64,000 bases of DNA from Bathymodiolus brooksi (Eukaryota > Mollusca > Bivalvia > Mytilida > Modiolidae). Made by a program: the position numbers and the translations under genes. The notes beneath the pieces are model-generated. The model was not told where the DNA came from and made no database searches. It worked only from the letters and a program-made list of their open reading frames with translations. Shown here piece by piece: positions 1-12,397 of the stretch; position 1 is the stretch's first letter; each line of letters opens with the position of its first letter. The DNA is taken from positions 23,622,640 to 23,686,639 of the forward strand of contig OY804590.1 of assembly GCA_963680875.1 (NCBI GenBank). Direction: 5' to 3'.

Positions 1-1600
1 ATTTTGAACTACAATATTTTCAGAAAATATCAAATTTATTTTTTGGACCATTTGCAGCCGATGTAGAAAAACTCGCCTTGGTGTGTTTTAGTTTTGTTTT
101 ATTTTTTTCAGAATCTACGCGGGTGGTCTAAATATTTACTCGAATCGGTCAAAACTTTGATTAATACAACACTGGCGTACTGAAAGGACTTTATGTTAAC
201 ATGGACTATCAGGTTAAGGACAACAACTATTCATTTTGTTATCACTGTGAATGACTCTTAAGACAACACGATTCTGGTCATTTTTTGACGTATGGACATT
301 TTATGTCACGCCCAACTGCATTTCACTGTCGAACTCCAGATTTATATTGACATTTCGTTACTGTATATATGACTTACCAGTTTAAAAGAAATCCAAACAC
401 AATTCCTGTCTCGAAGATTATTTGTACATGTACCACAATATTCCTAAAGTTCTACAATAAATGCGTAAATAAAAACGAATCTGGCCACCATTCATCGTCA
501 TGTTAATATTTTTTTTATCACGTCATATTTTACGTTGCAACAAGTAAAGGTCAGCATTGAAATCGTATTTGGGTCACAACTGACACGTAAAGATGACAAT
601 GTCATCAATATTTTTTAATGCGCATCTATAGTACACGTACAATAACTAGGAGGAGATCACAGGGACCTGCTCCCGGCCTTTCGTTATCAATAATGTTAAC
701 CCTACTATCAATGTGCGGTACTAAAATATCACAAGGGATGACACCCGTTCATATTTATACTTAATTCCTACCTTTCGTACGGTTTAGTTGTGTTGCATAA
801 TGGTAATTCCAAATAAATATCACAAAAATCCTAAAGTATACTAAAAATCCAGCTTTTTAAAATTTTGCCAAAGAGGGGGAGGGCATGTGTCTCTTGCCAC
901 CGGCTCATATGTCTCTGATAAGAAAAGATAGTTGAACATTAACATTTTTCATTTTTATACAATTTTTGCATTTATTATTTCTTTGGCTAAGTAACAAACA
1001 TTTTCTAAACCATGATGTGCTTGCAAGGAACAAGGAACGCATTAGTTTTTCCTTATTTCTGTTAGTGTTAATTATTTCTATCAGTACCCATTTGTTTATT
1101 CATCTTACATTTTCCGTCAGTCTGATCCTACAAAATATTTTAATACTACCAACATCTGCCGACAATGGTTTAGAATAGTAAGACACAATGAATTTTATTT
1201 ATTTAACTATTAATTATGCCGTTCATACTATATGTATATCTGTTATTATTTATTAAACTCAGTCTTTCTAAAATAAATGCTATAAAATTATTAACCAGCT
1301 TGTTGAAACTTTAAAAGGTAATAACATTACACAAGAAGGAATATATGTCTCTGTATAATATTGTCACAGATAATTTTAAAGAGTATGATTTCGATACTGA
1401 ATATTGCCTTAATATATATATCACGCCTCTACTGAGCTTTTTCCAATAAAAAAAATATTGAATATTGATAAATAGTTTGTGTGTGAAAGCAGAGACATGC
1501 CTGATGAAAGCGGTACCTATATAATTCTTTTAAAATTAAAAACTATTTTGTTCACTTGGAGATAGCATAATATTGGCCCAAATACACATACTTTAAAATG
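1..1600. other. AT-rich stretch without recognised features
   Basis: Both strands contain only short open frames (70 codons or fewer) without recognisable motifs. No tandem repeat, SINE or terminal-inverted-repeat structure was seen. A short phrase near 890-925 (CATATGTCTCTGATAA) recurs near 12770, so a weak dispersed repeat is possible but not defined. Confidence 0.5.
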
Positions 1601-1839
1601 TCGAAATGAAGGTTATCAGTATTACAGTAACCGTACGCAGTGCAGTCTTATGTATGGGCACAATGGGCAGTTGCCCGGTGGTCCCACAAGCAAATGAACC
1701 CCATGCTAATATATGTATGTTGTATACGGCATAATTTTTTATTTTTAAAAACCGATTTTGTTGGAAGTATCAATACAAGAACCCCGGGGTATAGAAATGG
1801 GACCGAGAGCTTCTTCGGCTTGAAGGGGCGTCCGTCGGT

Positions 1840-2150
1840 TGTGCGGGATGTAGAAATTCACAACCAACCCGTCCTGCGGAAGAGACGTAAATAAAACCGA
1901 GGTCCCGTGTTGAGAGATTGCCACCCTCTCCGCACGTTAAAGAACCCAGTGTAACAGCTCATTATGAGCATGCTCATGATGAGTGGTCCATAAGAGACCT
2001 GTTGCACTGGCAAAATTATCCGTCCCTACCCATCACCTTTCCTTGTTTCGAGTCCCGTGGCGTTTAAATTTTTAAATGTTCTCGTCCTGAATATAGCTGA
2101 AAAATTGCTCGCTGGACGTTAAACACCAATCAATCAATCAATTAATACAA
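1840..2150 (+). mobile_element. Composite SINE-like element with ATCA tail
   Basis: The 3' part (about 2080-2145) reads TCGTCCTGAATATAGCTG, then GGACGTTAAACACC and then (AATC)n. This is the 3' core and tail seen in several copies in this window (type-2 SINE here). Upstream lie a stretch containing CACGTTAAAGAACCC and one containing GTTGCACTGGCAAAATT; the latter resembles GTTGCACGGCAAAATT near 22070. The conserved end resembles the central/3' domain of the MetaSINE superfamily known from molluscs; that link is from memory and was not aligned. The 84-codon open frame at 1640-1894 overlaps this region and has no protein-like features. Confidence 0.55.
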
Positions 2151-3436
2151 GAAATATATGTTTAATTTTATCGACCATTTATAGTTTTATTTCTGTGAGT
2201 GTTTGTATAGATATGGGCCTCAGTGCACTGCTTTGACCGGAGCCTATATTGCTGACAAGACGGCTCTGACTGTACGTCATTCATCATTTACACTTCATGA
2301 ATATATATCGGCTGTACATAGCATGGTATAGGCCAATATTGCTTATGTATGTTGGTTGCATTAATTGATATTTTCGTAATAAAACTCTTTTCTTATGACT
2401 TAAAAGACCATACTTTCATTTTACAGACACCGGCGTCTACTACCCCTTAAGGCTTTATAATGGTTGATACCACCCGCGTACTAGTACTACTTAGTCTTCA
2501 AGGTTTGCACTGTCCCTAGTCCAATAATAAAAGATTCCATACTTGTTTTCTCGTACTTTTCTATTCTACTTCATTTAACTTTCCAATGGATGTCATAGGG
2601 AACATAAAGGTATTATTAGTATCATTTAATTTCAAAGTACTAACGTCCTCTCTATAGGCCATGCCTACTCATATTATTTTGTGATATTCAACTTTCACTC
2701 AAATATATACACACTGGCCAGACAGAAATGCTGTGCTCGCATCTAGGCAATGCCTACTCCATATTAACTGGTCACAAAACTGGGCTATTAAATTTAATCC
2801 TAAATAATTCTTATATGATTTACATAATTAGAAATCCTATACTCTGATTGGGTATAAGCGCTTATGGAGGCGGGGTTTTTGTCAGTTTATTTTTCGATAG
2901 ACGATGTTCACCGGACTACTTTTTTCGTAATGTAAACAAAATGGAGGCTTGGATTCCCGATAATAAAAAAAGATAAAAGAAACAATGTTTATTGTTAATA
3001 ATCGACAATTGTTGTTAGATATAAAATAAAAGAAATAAATGCCAATGAAAAAAAAAGCTTGTACAAAAAAATTCCGGAAAAAATTCTTAAGACAACCATC
3101 AATCGACTTTGACTTTTGTAATATATCGTCATCCTGTGACGTTGTTTACAAGGGACGCTGATTGACACAAGCTGGTTACTGGTTTATTTTACGATTTTGT
3201 GAGCATTTTACTTGTTTGAGTAGCTAAATGAAAAATGCCATCAAATTGGAAAATACTAGTAACTTAATTACATCACCGTCTAGTTATCAACGTAGGAAAA
3301 CAACTTAAACAAGGTTAGTACATTTTGTTATTCATGGCCGACACACCTCAATGGAATGTATGTGTGCGTACTGGGGATCCCCAAAGGTAAATTTTCAAAA
3401 CAAATGAAAAAAAATATACTTAGTTACAGAATTATA
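2151..3436. other. No recognised gene
   Basis: AT-rich sequence with no open frame worth calling. The segment 2211-2280 (calls of the type GACCGGAGCCTATATTGC and GCTCTGACTGTACG) has the look of a dispersed repeat end but has no second copy that I could align here. Confidence 0.45.
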
Positions 3437-3591
3437 AGGATTAAACGCATTTTTTCCGGAGTTTATTGATGTATAACCTGGACCAAGTCACTCACAAACT
3501 TACATAAAAGTCCGAAGACTTTTATTTGTTTGTGAGTGAATTGGTCCAGGTTATACATAAATAAACTCCGAAAAAAAATGCGTTTAATCCT
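3437..3591. repeat. Near-perfect inverted repeat (hairpin) at the 5' edge of a LINE copy
   Basis: The left arm at 3437-3510 is the reverse complement of the right arm at 3519-3591 with only a few mismatches, separated by an 8-base loop (TCCGAAGA). Arms of about 73 bp carry GGATTAAACGCATTTTTTCC on the left and the complementary sequence on the right. The right arm runs directly into the retrotransposon coding sequence, so the left arm is an inverted duplicate of that element's truncated 5' end. This fits a fold-back or template-switch event during target-primed reverse transcription; that mechanism is inference. Confidence 0.85.
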
Positions 3592-4654
3592 ATATAAAAC
3601 TGAATCAGTTTTATTTACTAGACGAAATATGAATAACCCTCCAGTTTATTTTGGGGATATGGACAACAGAGTGACAGATGTTAATACTCACTGTCATCTG
3701 GGTCTGGATCTCCAAAGTTATTGTAAATGGGGTGATTATGTAAGTAAAATTTATAAGAAAGCATGTGACAGATTGAAAATTCTAAGAATGCTCAAATATC
3801 AAGTTGACAGAAATGTATTGATTAATATATATTTGTCATTTATCCGACTTATACTAGAATATGGAAATGTAATTTGGGACAATTGTACCCAAAATGAAGC
3901 TATTCTATTGGAAAGTGTTCAGGTTGAGGCAGGCAGGATAATTACAGGGTTGAGAGTAAATTCATCCAGGTCTAAATTATATAGTGAATTTGGCTGGGAA
4001 CACCTTTATAAAAGAAGAGAGAAACAAAAGTTGATTTTACTCTATAAAATAATAAATGGTTTAACTCCGTACTATATGTATGACATGATCCAACCATACA
4101 CAGAAAATATTCATGATTATAATCTACAACAAATATCGGGGGACAATTTTAGACTACCCTTTTGTAATACTGTCTCGTATAGCAAAAATGTCATCCCTTG
4201 TACGTTACGACTCTGGAATGGTCTGCATGCCTCAACAAAGTCCAGTCCTTCTCTTAATATATTTAAGACAAGACTGAACTCTGGTACAAAAGCCTCGCCT
4301 AAATATTTTCATATATGTGACAGAAAAGAAAATATCATACACTGTCAGATGAGGAATGATGCTAGCAATCTAAATCTACATTTGCAGCAACATCACTTAT
4401 CTGACAGACCATCTTGTCCATATTGCAATGATCTCTGTGAAAGCCTCTCCCATTATTTTATGAACTGCCCTTTATATAATATTCATAGGCAACAACTTGT
4501 TGATTCCTTTAATGAACTTAACATAGAATTTACTATTCAAACCATTCTTTATGGAAGTGAAACCTCTGATTATAATCAGAATGTAAAACTTTTTCGTGCA
4601 GTACATTCCTTTATTAAGCAGAGCAAACGATTTGATAATAATATAGTAATATAA
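3536..4654 (+). CDS. 5'-truncated non-LTR retrotransposon: reverse transcriptase C-terminus and zinc knuckle
   Basis: This is the C-terminal part of a LINE ORF2-type protein, the polymerase that copies the element's RNA into the genome. Numbering the open frame from 3536, residues 21-30 hold a KTE-x-x-x-F motif, 54-57 the HLGL motif typical after the RT palm, and 107-114 an LEYGxxxW segment. LLESVQ (124-129), GWEHL (153-157) and RLWN (225-228) follow, as in many invertebrate LINEs. A CX2CX8HX4C knuckle uses Cys294, Cys297, His306 and Cys311. The catalytic YxDD and the endonuclease are absent, so the copy is dead. The frame opens with GTG; the first ATG is at 3578. The first 15-20 codons come from the hairpin arm and look frame-shifted relative to the family, because a nearby reading frame gives a better NP-x-KTE context. 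A CR1/Jockey-like clade is plausible but not resolved. Confidence 0.85.
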   Translation: MNWSRLYINKLRKKMRLILYKTESVLFTRRNMNNPPVYFGDMDNRVTDVNTHCHLGLDLQSYCKWGDYVSKIYKKACDRLKILRMLKYQVDRNVLINIYLSFIRLILEYGNVIWDNCTQNEAILLESVQVEAGRIITGLRVNSSRSKLYSEFGWEHLYKRREKQKLILLYKIINGLTPYYMYDMIQPYTENIHDYNLQQISGDNFRLPFCNTVSYSKNVIPCTLRLWNGLHASTKSSPSLNIFKTRLNSGTKASPKYFHICDRKENIIHCQMRNDASNLNLHLQQHHLSDRPSCPYCNDLCESLSHYFMNCPLYNIHRQQLVDSFNELNIEFTIQTILYGSETSDYNQNVKLFRAVHSFIKQSKRFDNNIVI

Positions 4655-5260
4655 ATTTTTAAATTTTTAAACATTTTAAACTATAACAGTATTCTCGCAT
4701 ATGATGGACCATGATTGCAAATATCGGTATCATACCTCTCACATGACTAGATTAAATTAACTTATTAATATTATATTTATAATTTATTTTGTTTTATAAA
4801 TATATACATGTATATATAATGTCATAAATCTCATATTTGCACTATGATTACCTACTGCATGCTAATAAAAAAATTCTGAAATGAATTAAGTATTTAAATT
4901 AAATTGAGAGGTAATAAATCTAGCAACATCGTACACTGGTAACACTTTTAGATAGCAACTAAGTGTATTTAAAAAAATTAGTAGATCTCATATCAGCCAA
5001 ATTGTCGATAAAATCTAATCAATGTTAATTACTTATCAATAACTGAATATATGAGATTTCTGACTGCTATTGTATACTCGAGTTATTTCCCTTTGAGTAT
5101 GAAATTCTATATTGAAAATTTGTGTATTGTAAATATTAACTGCATGCATTGTTGCTGTTGCCTTGTGTATGGAGAGGATTTATATAGGCTATTGCCTGCT
5201 ATCCAATCCATTTCATTTATTTATGGATAAATATGTTTAAAATGAAAATATTTTGTAACA
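4655..5260 (+). other. Probable 3' untranslated region of the LINE copy
   Basis: After the stop the sequence is very AT-rich. At 5150-5260 there is a phrase (CTTGTGTATGGAGAGGATTT, then GCCTGCTATCCAATCC) of the kind found before the 3' end of invertebrate LINEs, followed by ATGTTTAAAATGAAAATA. No clear poly(A) or target duplication was found, so the end point is a guess. Confidence 0.35.
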
Positions 5261-6730
5261 ATAGTAAGAGTTACCATTCCCGCCAAAACCCAAATTATCA
5301 CTCTCTGTCCTGTTCAAGAAATCCTACATGGTACATGTTTATTTGTCGTCGGAATGTTTAGTACTCACAGTATCGTTTATAACAAAATGATGTCTTTTGA
5401 TAATTAGAAACTGCAAATTGAAATCAGATATGCATGTTTGTAACAGTTATATTTTGTCCAATGAAAGGCAATAAACCACGATTGTTTACGCTTTACGATC
5501 TTTTTACATACAAATTACTACTCGGCGGAATTGCACAACTTTCGATCACGATTAGAAATCATTTTCCCTTAATGTTTTATTTACTGTTATTTAATAACTG
5601 CTGTTAAAATCAAATTCTCCATATATCAAAACGTCCGAAAGGAGACAAATACGCAAGTCTTAAAAATGTGCATTAAAAATAATCTAAATGTCAATTTCAT
5701 GTGTGATTAATTTCAAAATGGCTAATTATGTAATACGATAAAACTAAATTCTATTTTTTATTAATTCATCTCTGTAGCAAATCTAATCGTCCGACAAATT
5801 ACCAATTTTTGAGTGGAAAGGTTCCGTGATTTATAGAATTGCAATTTATATTAGAAGATTCTTTTGTCGTGGGGGTAATTTCTAACGATGGAAGTTTTTG
5901 CAGTCGATGGAATTGTGTGGCTAATTTACGAATAAGACGGTTTTACGTTAATGTCATACATCTGTCGACAATAACACAAAATTGCATCCATTAGTTAAAC
6001 TAGAAATTTATGGAAATGAAGACTCATTCGCTGGGTTTACATTCCGGGTTATAGAGCGTATCCCCAGCGGCTCACTTCGACGTAAACTAAACGCGGAAAA
6101 CGTAACGCGTACTTGTCAGATTGAACAACGTAATTAGAAAATTCTATTGGAAATGGCACAGAAGATATATATCATATTCAAAAGGGTTGCCAAGCGTTAC
6201 GACAGTGATATTATTTATGCCATTTAGGTTTCTAAATTCTGTTTAATTCAGCAAAAACCTAAAAAGGCGTACTTATCTGTGACAGTGTAGAGGAACGCTA
6301 CCGGAAGTGTAATGCACGATTAAGTTGATAGATTACTTCATTAACTTATAGTTTAGAGATTACTTGGTTAACTTAGAAACCCTATCTTGTTTTCTAATTC
6401 GATATTATGTAATATAATCAATAGACGCATGAAATATTTGTCCTATGCTTTCAAGTTCTCGATCTGACCCGCATTTATTTACTGTTTCCATCATAAAATT
6501 GTAGTTGTGCATTTAGGATTATTTAGAAACATAAGCGTAGCCTAATTTAATGAATCACCTTCATCGGTTAAGCTCAAGGTCAATCGATTTGAAAACCGAA
6601 TAATGTTTAAGATATTTGGAAGCAAGACACAGGATAGTCAAAATACCCAGATCCCCTAATATTATGGATCATGTCACTTATGCTTGAGGGAGGAGAGTTA
6701 AAGGGTTAATAATAATTTATATTTTTAGGT
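5261..6730. other. No recognised gene or repeat
   Basis: About 1.5 kb of unique-looking AT-rich DNA. No open frame above about 60 codons and no second copy of any segment was recognised elsewhere in the window. Confidence 0.45.
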
Positions 6731-6734
6731 TTGG

Positions 6735-6830
6735 TCTGGTTGATGGTGTTTAACGCCCTTTCAACAATATTTCAGTAATATCGTGGCGGTCAGTTTTATT
6801 GGTGAAGGAAACCACGACGGATCCTATATT
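6735..6830 (-). mobile_element. SINE fragment, 3' core only (type 1)
   Basis: Read on the minus strand the sequence carries ACTGACCGCCACGATATT, then GAAATATTGTTGAAAGGGCG and TTAAACACC, the 3' core of the type-1 SINE found complete at 11.6, 36.6 and 54.9 kb. The tRNA-like head is missing, and the next bases already belong to the family A copy. Confidence 0.75.
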
Positions 6831-7560
6831 TATAGGAACTGTAGATTTCAAACACAACACCATATCATTGCCGAATCATCGACTACGTGGCAGATGATAC
6901 TCTCGGGGACATAATCCACCAGCAGAGGTATCGCACCAGTGATAGTAATAAAAACGTAGATATCTAATATAGTATGCAAGACTCGTTTCAATTAGACCGA
7001 GGTACGCTCAAAGTCAAAAGACTGAAGCCAAATAATTATCAAATATTTGGCAGTAAGAAATCCATATGGACTAAAACGGATATCCAAAGGATGACAGGTG
7101 CGAGAGTGTGATTTAGGAACTGTAAATTTAAATGACAAATGCATCTCATAAGAGTTTGAATATACCAAAGGGGTAATCAGAATCCGTATATCGAAGAAGA
7201 ACAGACAACACAATGGGCAAAAGAAAAAGTACAAAAGGACAAATAGCGATCTACAAAACATACACATAAAACTAAAGATCGAGTAACACGAATAGCACTA
7301 AAAATCGGGGATGAACGCAGGTACTCCAGAAGGGTAAGCAGTTCCTGCTCCACTAGTAGCACCCATCGTGTTAATATAGTTAAAACCCCGGTGATAAATC
7401 ATGAATGAGGAAAGGACCGGGAAGTGCTTACGACAAGTGGAACATATCCATGGTCAGTTGTGACACAGATATTCCATAACGGTCAACCAAGTCATAAACC
7501 ATGTCAGTGCCGAAACACTGACTACTGGACGGGCAATACCCTCTGTCAACTAGAAGCTAA
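6825..7560 (-). mobile_element. Dispersed repeat family A, long copy
   Basis: On the minus strand this copy runs from CTTGGTTGACCGTTATGGAA through a CAGGAACTGCTTACCC block, a block with GCCCATTGTGTTGTCTGTTC, a segment with ATTACCCCTTTGGTAT, then ACTTTGAGCGTACC. It ends with the segment containing ATATCTACGTTTTTATTACT. The same blocks in the same order recur at 23.2, 45.5, 58.2 and 60.7 kb, which defines the family. No protein is encoded; the 91- and 61-codon frames here are incidental. The modular build recalls bivalve pearl/MgE-type non-autonomous elements, which is a comparison from memory. Confidence 0.7.
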
Positions 7561-7753
7561 AAATATTTTTTTTTAGTTTCTGAATTTCACAATGTTTTTC
7601 GATTTCACGTCGACATGATGTAAGGATATTCTAATTTTTTGTGATGTGTACATGTCACACATTACATTCATATTTTATGTTTAGTCAAAGCACATTTTCT
7701 TTAAAATCATTGCGTTTGGTTAAAATTGTCGTTTATACGTAATTAGTAAGAAA

Positions 7754-8050
<297 letters not shown>

Positions 8051-9535
8051 GATATTAATGTATATGAACATCACTGACTATCCAACTTTACACTTAGACA
8101 CAGATTAAAGTAAATGAATCATGCTTTTATTGCTGTTCTGCAATTCACAGTCGCACAAGGGTCTTCAACAATGAGCAAAACGCATTCCCTAAAATGAGTG
8201 TGAAGCGGCCCACAGGCTGCAGTTTTGCGGTTCTTTCTACTTCTGCCAATAAACGTTACATCTGTGCATCTTTTTGATTTCGAAGTTATTTGGTGTACAT
8301 TGTATATAATTCAATATCCCAGATAGTCATTTTCAGCTATTTTTAAGCTATATAGTGACTACGATGTAGGATTGATGGGGAGGAGATTCCGGACAGATAT
8401 AATGAGCTGACGGGTGAAACCCATGGGAATAGTTCTGGAAACCTTAATACTAAAGGTAGGTTTCTGGAACAAATGTCAGTGGTATTACAATGTAGGTTTG
8501 TTGTTAGAAGTCGATGACCTCCGGCGTCATGTAGTTCCATCATCAAGTGAAGTAATATTTATTTAAGAAAGTCGGTATATAATATTAGCAGCAAACATAT
8601 AAGCTGTAATGAACTTTTAAAACCGACAAAATGTACTCAGAAATAGTATAAAGATATTAAATTATAAATTCGTTGATGTCAGAAGTGTTTCTGTCCCGTA
8701 AACACGATATTTAAAACAATAAATTATTTTTTTCTTAGTCACGGAGACATAATGAATAAAAATTAACCGGCTTATTTTATAGAGATTCATTGTGAGCGAA
8801 GTTATAAAAGATGTTGGGCGTTTGGGGCAGATATCCTATAAAATCTGACGTTTACGACCATTCCGCCATTAAAACAAAACTATAGCATCATGTAGGGTTA
8901 CAAATTTAGTTATTTTTATTGCACGGACGAACATGTACAGACAAATTGTAATTATAACGGTCGTCAAAACCTAATTGCGACAAATAGTATTCCATAAAAC
9001 TGGTAAAACTGTGCCATAATGGATTATTTCTTTGTATTATTTACGGATCTGGATCAACTCCTGACTGAAATGACATGATTTTATTTTAGAATATTTCTTT
9101 CGTTGTATGAGGGTAGAAATGGGGTTATCATGTACAAAAAAAGTGCAAGGTAAATTTTTGCTCAAAATAATTATAGCGATAAAATTGTCTTACAATTTGA
9201 TGGTAACTGTAACTCGAAACATCGTGTTTGACGAATCACGACAAAAATTGTAATTCCAAGCTAACGGTAGTGAGAAAAAGGCTTTTGACGTTTGACGGTA
9301 AGAAGCATTCCCACCTCCTAGGCCTCATATATTGAATATTGGGTTTCCATATATATCCTTTGAAGTGGGATAATACAGGAAGTTATGATATGGTTATATT
9401 AGGTGGTAAAGAAAACTTATTAAGTATTGAAAATTAACATCTGTCGTATACATTCATCCGCATTTATATAATGAAACCACTGGGCGTTAACTAACGTGAT
9501 CTGTTTCAATAAAAAATCTAGATATTTAATTTAGT
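8051..9535. other. No recognised gene
   Basis: AT-rich DNA with no convincing coding frame on either strand. The 67-codon minus frame at 8343-8546 shows no domain or compositional sign of a protein. No repeat copies were recognised. Confidence 0.45.
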
Positions 9536-9835
9536 GCACACGACGCGTTGCTGGAATAACACATCATCTGTTACGCTCAAAGTCAAAAGATTTGAAAGGC
9601 AAAAAAGTCTTTGGGATCAAGTAAACCAAAGGGTCTAAAACAGGATGGCCAAAGTAGGCTACCGTTACCTATATTTGAGTGTGATGAACTTTATTCTCAA
9701 TAATAATTACAATACTTAGGAACTGTTAATTTCAGTAAAAAGGCCAGTGTATACTGAAGCACAAACTAGTGGGGGTGATAGTCACGAGGACTAATAGTCC
9801 ATTGGATCTCGTCTAATCGTAAGAAAACGTCAATG
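9536..9835 (-). mobile_element. Family A fragment
   Basis: On the minus strand it contains GGACTATTAGTCCTCGTGAC, the AACAGTTCCTAAGTATTGTA block, CTTTTGACTTTGAGCG and GCGTCGTGTGCACTAAATTA. The order matches the copies at 58.2 and 60.4 kb. The CAGGAACTGC block is absent. Confidence 0.7.
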
Positions 9836-10504
9836 TACAGTGAATATTTGCAAGATATAGAAAATAAATTTTCCAAAGTAAACACAACTGTTATTTTAAG
9901 ACGTGAGACTATTTTTGTTAATTAATTTTCAAATGTATTTTAAAACACCTTGCGTGTTGATACATAAATTAGTGAAACAGAAATATTAAATTGCAACAAC
10001 GTTTCAATTTTGTCTTCATGCAGTTTGTCATGAGCTCCCTGCCACTTAATGCACTTTAATTCAATAACAATAGTTTCTATTTTTGTGGAATTGTTTCTAC
10101 AAAACACAATCATCCATTATGTTCCATAAAACACCAGTTAATGAGCTCATTATGACTGCTAATTACAAAAAAGGCACCAAATTATTTTGCATCCTGTGAC
10201 TGAAATATTTCCTTTTTATGCTATTAATTGTGGTATTTTATCAAATTTGTTGTCATCATATTGCCATTCGACATATTAAATATAACATTTTTGTCATGTT
10301 AACAAGATTAACTGCGTCTTCTGCTGAGCAAGTGCCATTAGCACGTGAGGACGTCCATGTTTAAAAAGCAGCCATCTTGTTTTTGCACATCGATATGCAC
10401 GCATGTAAAAATTCAGGAAATAAAACACTATATTTAATGTTTATGAAACATACATATTACTTTTCATCCTCGTTCAAAATATATTATAGTGATATAATAT
10501 ATGT
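9836..10504. other. No recognised gene or repeat
   Basis: AT-rich stretch; nothing recognisable on either strand. Confidence 0.45.
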
Positions 10505-10807
10505 GTTACCTAACTTGGGACGAAGTCCAATAAAAAAAATTAAACAATAATATGAGACAGGTGCTACCTATAGTGCCAGCGAAGCACAATCCACATTATC
10601 TAATATTTAAATCATGTAAATCCTTGGGATGATTGAAATAGAAATTTTATTTACTTTTGTGTACTTTTTGGAGTGTACTGTAGTACAGTGTAAGGATGCT
10701 CTTTCCATCTATTGAAACAGGCATGGCCATGAATGCTCGCGAATCTGAAAATTATCTGCCAATTTCACGCTCATTCAGTACATCAAAATAGTGTCGAGAT
10801 TTTTGGG

Positions 10808-10864
10808 CTGAGATATATCGGAGACGACTTTGTTTAGGGCCGAGATATATCGGGGACGACTTTT
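10808..10864 (+). repeat. Two-copy tandem repeat of about 32 bp
   Basis: The phrase GAGATATATCGG(A/G)GACGAC occurs twice, at 10810 and 10842, separated by TTTGTTTAGGGC. It lies within the larger inverted-repeat region. Confidence 0.85.
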
Positions 10865-10900
10865 AACATTAATAACTGTAGTTCCAGATTACTGCACATA

Positions 10901-11241
10901 CGATTATCCAATCGTAACTACTCAGCCATTCTCGCTACCCTGCAAATAATCTCGTATGCATTAGGCGTATAAATCGCACTACTTTTCACATGTCAGTTAC
11001 ATGAAAGTTTGATAAAGTTATATTTCAAACAATTTTCTATATTTCAATTAAAGTTTTAATTAGCTTTGCATGATTCGATTTTACTTAGTATGTCTTCCAT
11101 ATTGGAATTTCGTGGACTATATTTTTGTGCGGCTTAACTTAACTTAACTTCCGGCAAACAATTTAAGAAGAATTTCTACTATGTACGTACGAGGTTATTT
11201 GCAGGGTAGCGAGAATGGCCGAGTAGTTACGATTGACGATT
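10901..11241. repeat. Inner inverted repeat, arms of about 55 bp
   Basis: The left arm at 10901-10956 holds AATCGTAACTACTCAGCC and CTCGCTACCCTGCAAATAAT. The right arm at 11188-11241 is its reverse complement, with GGGTAGCGAGAATGGCCGAG in the centre. Arms differ at a few positions; the spacer is about 230 bp and includes a small TTAAC tandem near 11133-11148. Confidence 0.85.
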
Positions 11242-11587
11242 TTCTGCAGATTTAATAACTCGAATAATACTGCGCCCTCTATCGGCACTATTGCTGGACG
11301 ATAATGTAGCGACCAGCCGGAGCGTAATATAACGACTGGATTATTCGGGTTACAGATTTAACCATGTATTAGTTTCCGGTGTGTCATTTCCGATGCATGA
11401 AATTTAAGCCATTAGTGATATGGATCTGGAATCAAAATATTGCTATTTCTACCATAGTTGGGACTTCGTCCCATAGTAATTTGGTAACTTTTAAAATTGA
11501 TTGAATAGATAATTTAGACAGATGGAAAAAGCATACCAGTGAAACAAACTTTTCTACAAGGAAGGGTGTAGCTTGACTCTAGATTTA

Positions 11588-11847
11588 GATTATGGTGTTT
11601 AACGCCATTTTCAACAATATTTCAGTTATATTGTGGTGGTCAGTGTTATTGGGGGAGGAAACCGGAGTATCCAGTGAAAACCACCGACCTGCCGCATGTC
11701 ACTAACAAACTTTATCACATAATGTTGTATCGAGTACACCTCGACTGAACGGGATTCGAACTCACAACGTTAGTGGTGATAGACACTGACAGCATAGGTA
11801 GTTGTAAATTCAACTACCATACAATCACGACCACGACAGCCCCTAGT
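11588..11847 (-). mobile_element. Full-length tRNA-headed SINE, type 1
   Basis: Read on the minus strand, a tRNA-like head starts GGGGCTGTCGTGGTCGTGAT with an A-box-like ATGGTAGTTGAAT and a B-box-like GAGTTCGAATCCCG about 60 bp further. Then come TTATGTGATAAAGTTTGT, GGTGGTTTTCACTGG and a 3' core with AATATTGTTGAAAATGGCGT and TTAAACACC. Similar 10-bp words, TAG(C/T)TTGACT, flank both ends and may be the target duplication. Boxes A and B indicate RNA polymerase III transcription, as in other tRNA-derived SINEs. Confidence 0.88.
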
Positions 11848-11999
11848 TTGACTGCACTAACGAATTCAAGTGAATGTGGTGGTAAATAATCCCTCTGTAA
11901 AGCTTAACACGCTTGTAATCTATACAATCCTTTTACTGTTTAATATCTATGCCAATAATAATATTGCAAACGAAAATGTATCTATTACTAAAGAAGACA

Positions 12000-12160
12000 A
12001 ACATAAGCCAATGTCAGTGATATACTGTTTAGGCCCTTTGGTTTTCTTGATCCAAAGAATTGAATTATTTAGTTTTCTAATGTTTTTACTTTGAGTGTAC
12101 CTAGGCCTGATGAAGGTTATTCCAGAACCGCGTCATGTGCACTAACTTTGAAATCGATCA
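12000..12160 (+). mobile_element. Family A fragment
   Basis: It contains ATACTGTTTAGGCCCTTTGG, a diverged GACTTTGAG block (CTTTGAGTGTACC), GATGAAGGTTATTCCAGAAC and CGCGTCATGTGCACTAAC in family order. It is more diverged than the copies at 56-61 kb. Confidence 0.65.
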
Positions 12161-12397
12161 CGATACAGGCATTCCTCGTCTTTCATTATCTCTTGTAAGA
12201 CCCAACAAAGACAAGAATCGTTTTTCCTTTGTATGAAATCTGACTGAAACCGGCTTCTACAGTCAATAGTAATGAGTCGATCGGTTGAAACATTCAAAGC
12301 TACCACCTCCTCTATCAAATACTAATCTATGAAACCCGTGAATTGAATTAACCATTTTCATTTGCCATGTGCAACCTCTGACATAATCTTCAACATT

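Larger units (their letters stand above)
10505..11488. mobile_element. Possible fold-back element with outer inverted termini
   Basis: GTTACC plus TTGGGACGAAGTCC at 10505-10528 is mirrored by GGACTTCGTCCCA and GGTAAC at 11461-11488. The match covers only the two short blocks (13-14 bp and 6 bp). A stronger inverted pair lies inside. Together they suggest a non-autonomous inverted-repeat transposon of about 1 kb. No transposase-like frame is present and no target duplication was identified. Confidence 0.45.

Noticed and set aside
1640..1894. 84-codon frame near the left end
   Set aside because: It overlaps a SINE-like composite repeat and has no protein-like features.
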